Assembly (NCBI GenBank): GCA_003555335.1
Contig: PWHD01000052.1
Coordinates: 1-5,681, forward strand
DNA: 5,681 nucleotides
Reading direction: 5' to 3'
Source of the DNA: Mollicutes bacterium
GTDB lineage: Bacteria; Bacillota_I; Bacilli_A; Izemoplasmatales; Izemoplasmataceae
Numbering within the stretch: position 1 is the first letter of the stretch; each line of letters begins with the position of its first letter. Position numbers and translations under genes: made by a program. The notes below the pieces were generated by a model that worked only from the letters and a program-made list of their open reading frames with translations, was not told the origin of the DNA and searched no databases. Of the stretch, positions 1 through 4,841 are shown piece after piece.

Positions 1-1
1 C

Positions 2-106
2 GAGGATGAAGGTGGGTCTTCCAATATTGTAACCGCTGTCATATTGGGGTCGTTAGGATTGCTTTTTGGGGGAGCATTCTTTATAATTGCTAAGAAACCT
101 TTCTAG
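2..106 (+). CDS. C-terminal end of a surface protein with a membrane-anchor or sortase-like tail (partial)
   Basis: The reading frame is open from the window edge and ends at TAG (104-106), giving 34 residues. The visible part starts with an acidic, Gly/Ser-rich stretch (EDEGGSS). A hydrophobic segment of about 20 residues follows (from NIVTAVILG to FFIIA), and the protein ends in the short basic tail KKPF. This is the layout of a C-terminal transmembrane anchor or of the tail of a sortase substrate. An LPxTG motif would lie just before the window and cannot be seen. Most of the gene is missing, so its function is unknown. Codon use looks somewhat more AT-rich than in the genes downstream: two of four isoleucines are ATA, a codon that is rare in the binding-protein gene. 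The sample is very small. The stop overlaps the ribosome binding site of the next gene, suggesting shared transcription. Confidence 0.7.
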   Translation, partial: EDEGGSSNIVTAVILGSLGLLFGGAFFIIAKKPF

Positions 107-109
107 GAG
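105..109 (+). promoter_or_regulatory. Ribosome binding site that fixes the start of the YesL-family gene
   Basis: AGGAG lies 9 bases before ATG at 119, which is ideal spacing. It overlaps the TAG stop of the preceding gene (TAGGAG). The alternative in-frame TTG at 110 directly abuts this site and could not use it, so ATG 119 is preferred. Confidence 0.75.
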
Positions 110-118
110 TTGAGTCCC

Positions 119-784
119 ATGTCCTTTTTTGAACGTTACGCCAACAGCAAACTCTACACCTTTTTCGATTTCCTCTATACCATCATCCTCATCAACCTGC
201 TTTGGTTGTCACTGACGATGCTCGGGCTGGTGGTCTTCACCATCTTCCCCGCCACCGTGGCGGTGTATCTGATTGTCCTTTCTCGCGGAAAAAATCTGGA
301 ACTCAAAGTGTTCCGGACCTTTTTCGCGATTTTTTTACGTGAATACGTCAAGTCGCAGAAAGTATTCGCGATCATGTTTGTCGGCGGAGCCCTCATTGTG
401 ATGAACCTGCTTTTTTACTACATCAATCTCGACACCCTGACGCTCTTTCATCTCATCGGCCTTGTGGTGATGCTGGCACTGGCCTTCGCTTACGCTGCGG
501 CACTGATTCACATTGTACCTGTCTATATCTATTTCCCGGAACTCCCCCCTTTCAAAATCGTCAAGAATGCATTTCTAATCGGGTTCGCCTATCCTCTGAG
601 AACGCTCCTTGCGATGCTTTCGAGTGTGGCGATCATCATCATCGCCGTCTATCTTCAGCCCGTGCTTCCCTTCTTGCTGATGTCGCTCATTGCCTTGGTT
701 TCCATGGCCATTGTGCGCAAGAAGTACGATACGATACGCAAAGAAGGCGCCCCGCTTGATGTTGAAGACTATATTCCTGAATAA
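119..784 (+). CDS. YesL-family (DUF624) integral membrane protein
   Basis: The product is a 221-residue, very hydrophobic protein. Its N-terminal layout fits DUF624/YesL: a short amphipathic start, a long hydrophobic stretch (about residues 17-50) containing the FPAT motif at 43-46, then a polar segment with VFRTFF and FLREYVKSQ (about 64-80). Further membrane segments lie at about 82-101, 107-136, 158-178 and 181-199. The tail is charged and presumably cytoplasmic (KKYDTIRKEG and beyond). The length is normal for the family, about 200-220 residues. The biochemical role of YesL proteins is not established. They are often encoded beside carbohydrate ABC importers and polysaccharide-use genes, as in the Bacillus subtilis yes cluster, and the importer operon downstream fits this. 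The gene has its own strong ribosome binding site and probably belongs to the upstream transcription unit. The family call rests on motif recall, not on a search. Confidence 0.8.
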   Translation: MSFFERYANSKLYTFFDFLYTIILINLLWLSLTMLGLVVFTIFPATVAVYLIVLSRGKNLELKVFRTFFAIFLREYVKSQKVFAIMFVGGALIVMNLLFYYINLDTLTLFHLIGLVVMLALAFAYAAALIHIVPVYIYFPELPPFKIVKNAFLIGFAYPLRTLLAMLSSVAIIIIAVYLQPVLPFLLMSLIALVSMAIVRKKYDTIRKEGAPLDVEDYIPE

Positions 785-853
785 ACGATTGTCCAAAGGT
801 TATATAAAGGCATGAGATTATTTGAAAAAAGCCATTGAATATCCTGTTTTAAC

Positions 854-882
854 TTGACTATACAACAAAAAGAAATTATAAT
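854..882 (+). promoter_or_regulatory. SigA/sigma70-type promoter of the importer operon
   Basis: The -35 hexamer TTGACT (854-859, five of six consensus bases) and the -10 hexamer TATAAT (877-882, perfect) are separated by exactly 17 bases. The sequence upstream is A/T-rich and could act as an UP element. Transcription should start near 889, leaving a leader of about 52 bases before the ATG at 941. Such a strong core promoter suggests that control comes from repression rather than from a weak -35. Confidence 0.87.
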
Positions 883-895
883 TGGTTTATCCAAT
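881..895. repeat. Short inverted repeat across the predicted transcription start
   Basis: ATTGG (881-885) and CCAAT (891-895) form perfect 5-base arms around a 5-base centre. The repeat overlaps the end of the -10 and the predicted start site. It could be an operator half-site pair or a weak 5'-end hairpin. Arms of five bases are short enough to arise by chance in AT-rich DNA. Confidence 0.3.
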
Positions 896-909
896 GTAAA
901 CACATACAT
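894..909. promoter_or_regulatory. Candidate operator, cre-like inverted repeat just downstream of the promoter
   Basis: ATGTAAACACATACAT has perfect 5-base arms (ATGTA and TACAT) around six bases. Set against the CcpA cre consensus WTGNAARCGNWWWCAW, it matches every informative position except the G of the central CG. LacI-family proteins, including CcpA, usually need that CG step, so binding by CcpA itself is doubtful and another regulator is possible. At about +6 to +21 it is well placed to block transcription. Confidence 0.4.
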
Positions 910-929
910 CCTTGTAATGGACTACTGAA

Positions 930-935
930 GAGGTG
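930..935 (+). promoter_or_regulatory. Ribosome binding site of the solute-binding protein gene
   Basis: GAGGTG matches the core of the Bacillota anti-Shine-Dalgarno complement and ends 5 bases before ATG 941. It supports that start, as does the signal peptide that begins directly at it. Confidence 0.75.
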
Positions 936-940
936 GAAAT

Positions 941-1033
941 ATGCCGAACCGAAAGAAAGCGCTTTTTTTTATGCTCCCCTTCACCGTCATGGTGATGCTT
1001 TTCGTACTGTCTCCGGGTATCAATGCATCCGCA
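941..1033 (+). other. Signal peptide coding segment (Sec, signal peptidase I type)
   Basis: Residues 1-31 show a basic n-region (NRKK), a hydrophobic core at about 7-23, a helix breaker (SPG), and an AxA motif (ASA, 29-31) before Gly32. Cysteine is absent, so lipoprotein processing is excluded. An uncleaved signal anchor remains possible. Confidence 0.75.
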
Positions 1034-3877
1034 GGCGATACGGTTCATAGTTATCGTGGAAGCAACACGCCGATCGACAATCCGAACCTGCTCGACCTTA
1101 AGGGTTATGACCGCTATTTTGCGGAGCAGGACAAACATTTTCCCGACCATGAGATCACCATCCCCGCAAGAGAGAACTATACGACGGACCTGTTGCCTGA
1201 ATATGAGGTGCGGGATGAGACCATCGAGGGACGAGACGGACTCTTCACTCCTGAAGAAGGACTTGTCGAATGGACGTTCGATGTGCCCGAAAGCGGACTT
1301 TACAACATTGAACTCATCTATTACGCGATTGAAGGAAACAGCTCCCCGATCGAACGGACCTTTTTGATCAATGGTGAAATCCCCTTCGATGAACTGCGCA
1401 CCGTCACCTTCTACCGCACCTGGACCGATACGTTCAATGTCAGCGAAAAGCGCATTGAGGATATGAATGACGTCAAGCCATCCCAAGTCGAAGACCCCAG
1501 ATGGGTCAGCGAGTTCGTCAGGGACATGCGCGGACGTCATCTTTCGCCGTTTTATGTATACCTCGAACAAGGCGAGAACACAATCGGGCTTCAAGCCGTC
1601 CGCGAACCGATGGTGCTTGAGGAAATCCGTATCACACAGTCCCCGGAAATCCCTGATTATCAAAACGCGCTTGCGCGCTATGAAGCGCAAGGGCTTGAGC
1701 CTAAGAACATGGACGAAGCCATCACCATCCAAGGTGAGGATTCCGCGTTCAAATCTTCACCGACGCTTTATCCCATCAACGACCGCACCAGCGTTCGCAC
1801 ACAACCTTACCACCGAAGCCTGATCCGCCTCAACATCATCGGTGGATACAACTGGCGCGACCCCGGCGATTACATCGCCTGGGAAGTGGACGTTCCTGAG
1901 GAAGGGTTATACAAGATAACCATGAAGGCTCTTCAAAACTTCTCCCGCGGAACATTCTCCACACGCGCTCTTTACATCAATGGCGAGATTCCTTTCAAGG
2001 AAGCCGAACAGATTGAAATCAGCTACAGTTCCGACTGGCAAAACGTCACACTTGGAACCGAAGAAGAGGCTTTCTATTTCCACCTTCAAGAAGGCGTCAA
2101 TGAAATTCGTCTCGCCGCCACAGTCGGTCAGTACGGCCACATGGTCGAAGACATCCAGACGGTCATTCAGGATCTCAACACCCTGTACCGTGAGATCATC
2201 ATGTTTACATCCGTCCAGCCCGACCCTTACCGCGACTACCAACTTGAAACCCGTATCGACGGTCTGCGTGCGCGTCTGAAGGAAAACCGCGACATTCTCG
2301 ATGAAACCGTCGAATCGGTCATTGACATCACCGGCGGCAGAAGCAACCAGATCGCCATATTGGAACGCGTCTCGCGTCAACTGGACGCATTCCAGGACAA
2401 TCCCCGCGAGATCCAGAACCGCCTCAACGAGTTCCGTGACAACATCTCAAGCCTCGGGACCTGGGTGCTTACCGCGACCGAACAACCACTCAGCATCGAT
2501 TATTTCCAAGTGCATGATGCTGACCACGAACCGCCCCGGGCGCGCGCCAATTTCTTCGAACGCATCCTGCACGAGGTTCGCATCTTCTTCGCGAGTTTCT
2601 TCATGGACTATTCCGTCCTGCGCGAATCCACAGTAGAAGACGGCGAACAGATCGAAGTGTGGCTCAGTGCCGACATGATGGCGGCCGCACGGCAACAACT
2701 CGGCGCGATGAGCGCGGGACGCGACCAGGCCAACGTACTGCGTCAGCTCATTGATGAGACCTTCACGCCACAGAGCAACATCGCTGTGGAACTCAAAGTC
2801 GTCAATCACGACGTCCTCTTGCCGGCGACGCTTGCGGGCAACGGCCCGGACATCGCGATGTCCGTCAACCAGGAACAGCCGGTCAACTTCGCGATGCGTA
2901 ACGCGCTTTACGATTTGACGAACTTCGATGATTTCGACGAGATCAACAGTCGTTTCTTCGAAGGCGCCACCATGCCTTACCATTATGATGGCGGGTATTA
3001 CGCTCTCCCTGAACAATACATCTTCCTTGTCATGTTCTACCGTACCGACATCCTCGCCGAACTTGAACTCGAACCGCCTCAAACCTGGGATGAAGTGATC
3101 GAAATCATCCCGAAACTCCAACGCTACAATCTCGATTTCTTCCTGCCCCAGACGCCTGCGAACCTCAATCCGCTTTATTACGCGATGCTTTCACAACGTG
3201 GTGGCTCGCTTTACACCGAGGACGCACGTCGCATCGCCTTGCTTGATGAGGCGGGGACCGAATCGTTTGAAATGTTCGCAAACTTCTATGCCGATTACAG
3301 TTTCACCGTCACCGCCAACTTCCCGAACCGTTTCCGTTCCGGGGAGATGCCGATCGGTGTCACGTACTATAGCGAATACAACACCCTGAGTGTCTTCGCC
3401 CCCGAAATCCGCGGCCAATGGGATTTCATGGCCCTGCCGGGCACGATGCAGCCTGATGGCACCATCGACAATACCTCGGCGGCCAATACCAACGCCACCG
3501 TCATGCTCAATGATTCTGAAAACAAGGAAGCCGCCTGGGAGTTCATGAAATGGTGGTCGTCCACCGAGACACAAGTCCGTTTCGGACGCGAGATGGAAGG
3601 CATACTCGGTGCCGCCGCCCGTTACCCGACCGCCAACCGTGAAGCTCTTGCCCAGCTGCCTTGGCCGACGCGTGACTACCGTGTGCTCGCCGAGCAGGCC
3701 GAACGGGCCGCCGGTGTGCCGGTCGTTCCCGGAAGCTACATCACGGGACGTTATATCGACAACGCGTACCGTGCCGTGATCAACAACGGGGCGAACCCCC
3801 GTGAAGCCCTGTTCGACTATTCGAGAAGAATTGATGCCGAAATCGCGCGTAAACGCGTCGAATTCGGTCTTGACTAA
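941..3877 (+). CDS. Large multi-modular extracellular solute-binding protein of a carbohydrate ABC importer
   Basis: The product has 978 residues, about twice the usual size of a sugar-binding protein. It starts with a signal peptide: basic NRKK, a hydrophobic core at about 7-23, and a likely cleavage after ASA (29-31). There is no lipobox cysteine. Two homologous beta-rich modules follow (about 72-232 and 262-412), sharing the patterns VPE.GLY and INGEIPF. Next comes a largely helical spacer (about 413-557) ending in a hydrophobic amphipathic helix at 538-557. The C-terminal family 1-type binding domain runs from about 568 to 975. It contains GRDQANVLRQLIDETFTP (593-610), LLPATLAGNGPDIAM (626-640), the hinge-like YYALPEQ (686-692), and a C-terminal helix with EIARKRVEFGL. 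This arrangement resembles a family common in Paenibacillus-like genomes whose ligands are mostly unknown. It should deliver a glycan or oligosaccharide to the two permeases encoded downstream. The importer role is well supported, but the ligand cannot be inferred. Confidence 0.9.
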   Translation: MPNRKKALFFMLPFTVMVMLFVLSPGINASAGDTVHSYRGSNTPIDNPNLLDLKGYDRYFAEQDKHFPDHEITIPARENYTTDLLPEYEVRDETIEGRDGLFTPEEGLVEWTFDVPESGLYNIELIYYAIEGNSSPIERTFLINGEIPFDELRTVTFYRTWTDTFNVSEKRIEDMNDVKPSQVEDPRWVSEFVRDMRGRHLSPFYVYLEQGENTIGLQAVREPMVLEEIRITQSPEIPDYQNALARYEAQGLEPKNMDEAITIQGEDSAFKSSPTLYPINDRTSVRTQPYHRSLIRLNIIGGYNWRDPGDYIAWEVDVPEEGLYKITMKALQNFSRGTFSTRALYINGEIPFKEAEQIEISYSSDWQNVTLGTEEEAFYFHLQEGVNEIRLAATVGQYGHMVEDIQTVIQDLNTLYREIIMFTSVQPDPYRDYQLETRIDGLRARLKENRDILDETVESVIDITGGRSNQIAILERVSRQLDAFQDNPREIQNRLNEFRDNISSLGTWVLTATEQPLSIDYFQVHDADHEPPRARANFFERILHEVRIFFASFFMDYSVLRESTVEDGEQIEVWLSADMMAAARQQLGAMSAGRDQANVLRQLIDETFTPQSNIAVELKVVNHDVLLPATLAGNGPDIAMSVNQEQPVNFAMRNALYDLTNFDDFDEINSRFFEGATMPYHYDGGYYALPEQYIFLVMFYRTDILAELELEPPQTWDEVIEIIPKLQRYNLDFFLPQTPANLNPLYYAMLSQRGGSLYTEDARRIALLDEAGTESFEMFANFYADYSFTVTANFPNRFRSGEMPIGVTYYSEYNTLSVFAPEIRGQWDFMALPGTMQPDGTIDNTSAANTNATVMLNDSENKEAAWEFMKWWSSTETQVRFGREMEGILGAAARYPTANREALAQLPWPTRDYRVLAEQAERAAGVPVVPGSYITGRYIDNAYRAVINNGANPREALFDYSRRIDAEIARKRVEFGLD
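953..968. promoter_or_regulatory. Second cre-like palindrome inside the first codons of the binding-protein gene
   Basis: AAAGCGCTTT (956-965) is a perfect 10-base palindrome with a central GCGC, followed by a run of T. Over the 16-base cre consensus it keeps the AARCG core and the WWW positions. It misses the first T and the CA near the end. Repression from within the first codons (about +65) is known for cre sites. However, the codons for KKALFF, which suit a signal peptide, would produce the same sequence, so the case is weak. Confidence 0.25.
1154..1636 (+). repeat. First copy of a duplicated beta-rich module within the binding protein
   Basis: Residues about 72-232 contain VPESGLYNIEL (115-125), SSPIERTFLINGEIPF (134-149), and FYVYLEQGENTIGL near the end (204-217). 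All three blocks recur in the same order in the second module. The fold is probably a carbohydrate-binding-like jelly roll, inferred from the pattern only. The DNA has diverged at many synonymous sites, so the duplication is old. Confidence 0.65.
1724..2176 (+). repeat. Second copy of the duplicated beta-rich module within the binding protein
   Basis: Residues about 262-412 repeat the blocks of the first copy: VPEEGLYKITM (318-328), STRALYINGEIPF (340-352), and FYFHLQEGVNEIRL (378-391). The INGEIPF heptapeptide is identical in both copies and encoded by slightly different codons. An aromatic-rich entry segment (TLYPINDRTS, then IGGYNW at 300-305) is specific to this copy and may shape a separate binding surface. 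Confidence 0.65.
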
Positions 3878-3889
3878 GAAGGTGTTCCC

Positions 3890-4837
3890 ATGACTGACAA
3901 TCCGCACGTACAAACGAATAAACGCGATAAACCGCTCTCACGGATGGCGCGCTTCAAGATTTCATTGAAGAAGAACCGCCCCTACTATGTGCTCATGGCG
4001 CCCTATCTGTTTTTGTTTTTTCTCTTTACCATCCTGCCGGTCCTTATCTCTTTGGTGCTCAGTTTCACGTTTTTCGACTTGCTGCAAGCGCCACGTTTCA
4101 TCGGCATCCAGAACTATGTGAACTTGTTCCTTCACGATGAGATTTTCATCATCGCCGTAAGGAACACGCTCATTCTCGCGCTGGTGACCGGACCGCTTTC
4201 TTACATGCTCGCCTTTTTGTTCGCCTGGCTCATCAACGAACTCAAGCCGAAACTACGCTGGTTCATGGTGCTCATCTTCTATGCGCCGTCGATTTCGGGG
4301 AACGCGTATTTCCTGTGGCGTCTCATCTTCGCGAGCGACATGTATGGCTACGCAAACTCCATCCTGATCCGCCTTGGGTTCATCAACGAGCCGATTCTCT
4401 GGCTTGAGAACCCGAACTACATTCTGCCCATCCTCATCCTCGTTCAGCTATGGTTGTCGCTCGGGGTCAGTTTCCTGGCCTTCATCGCCGGACTTCAGAT
4501 CGTCAACCCCGAACTCTACGAAGCGGGCGCCGTGGATGGCATCCGCAACCGCTGGCAGGAGCTTTGGTTCATCACGCTTCCGCAGATGAAGCCGATGCTC
4601 ATGTTCGGCGCCGTCATGCAGATCACCCAGGCACTGGGGGTCGCGGTCGTTCCGATCGCCATCGCCGGCTTGCCTTCGGTGGAATACGCGGGACACACGA
4701 TTGTGACCCACTTGATGGACTATGGAACCATCCGTTTCGAGATGGGCTACGCATCAGCCATCGCTACCATCCTTTTCGTTCTGATGCTCGGAACGAACAT
4801 GATTGTTCAAAAACTCTTGAGAAGGGTGGGGACGTAA
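3890..4837 (+). CDS. Carbohydrate ABC transporter permease 1 (MalF/LplB-like, CUT1 type)
   Basis: The product is a 315-residue inner-membrane subunit. A basic cytoplasmic N-terminus (residues 1-30) is followed by about six membrane segments, near 33-60, 86-114, 122-146, 175-200, 232-260 and 286-309. The ATPase-coupling EAA loop lies between segments 4 and 5, with EAGAVDG (211-217) and ITLP (228-231). This makes it a binding-protein-dependent transport permease of the sugar family, and its length fits MalF-like subunits of Gram-positive importers. Ten residues separate the loop glycine from ITLP, one more than the textbook spacing of nine. The start is supported by AAGGTG (3879-3884), 5 bases upstream. 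The gene begins 12 bases after the binding-protein stop, so the two are co-transcribed. It should pair with the next gene's product to form the transmembrane channel. The substrate is unknown. Confidence 0.93.
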   Translation: MTDNPHVQTNKRDKPLSRMARFKISLKKNRPYYVLMAPYLFLFFLFTILPVLISLVLSFTFFDLLQAPRFIGIQNYVNLFLHDEIFIIAVRNTLILALVTGPLSYMLAFLFAWLINELKPKLRWFMVLIFYAPSISGNAYFLWRLIFASDMYGYANSILIRLGFINEPILWLENPNYILPILILVQLWLSLGVSFLAFIAGLQIVNPELYEAGAVDGIRNRWQELWFITLPQMKPMLMFGAVMQITQALGVAVVPIAIAGLPSVEYAGHTIVTHLMDYGTIRFEMGYASAIATILFVLMLGTNMIVQKLLRRVGT

Positions 4838-4841
4838 AATG
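4822..4841 (+). promoter_or_regulatory. Coupled stop/start junction between the two permease genes
   Basis: A Shine-Dalgarno-like AAGGGTG (4822-4828) inside the end of permease 1 precedes the TAA stop (4835-4837) and the ATG at 4839. Only one base separates stop and start. Such junctions allow a terminating ribosome to restart, keeping the two membrane subunits at similar levels. Confidence 0.7.

Larger units (their letters stand above)
785..940. other. AT-rich intergenic control region between the YesL-family gene and the importer operon
   Basis: This 156-base gap is much more AT-rich than the flanking genes. I see no convincing rho-independent terminator for the upstream unit in 785-853, only weak three-base pairings, so some read-through is possible. 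The second half holds the promoter, two short inverted repeats and the ribosome binding site of the solute-binding protein. No small ORF with a good ribosome binding site was found. Confidence 0.7.

Noticed and set aside
110..118. In-frame TTG at 110 as the start of the YesL-family gene
   Set aside because: It abuts the AGGAG directly, leaving no spacing. ATG 119 is optimally spaced and begins with residues expected for the family.
785..853. Possible rho-independent terminator after the YesL-family gene
   Set aside because: Only three-base pairings such as GGC and GCC were found, and there is no T-run following a stable stem.
956..970. AAAGCGCTTT followed by a T-run read as an intrinsic terminator or attenuator
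   Set aside because: The palindrome leaves no loop and only a very short stem. The T-run encodes phenylalanines of the signal peptide.
887..1732. Long antisense open frame (281 codons) on the minus strand over the promoter and the start of the binding-protein gene
   Set aside because: It is antisense to a gene with clear domains, covers the promoter, has no recognisable protein features, and is explained by the codon bias of the + strand gene.
1154..2176. Recent DNA-level tandem duplication
   Set aside because: The two modules match only in short protein blocks and differ at many synonymous and amino-acid positions, so this is an old domain duplication and not a recent repeat.
2447..3913. 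Further long minus-strand frames (2447-3121 and 3191-3913)
   Set aside because: They mirror the strongly biased + strand gene, show no recognisable domains, and have low-complexity compositions typical of shadow frames.
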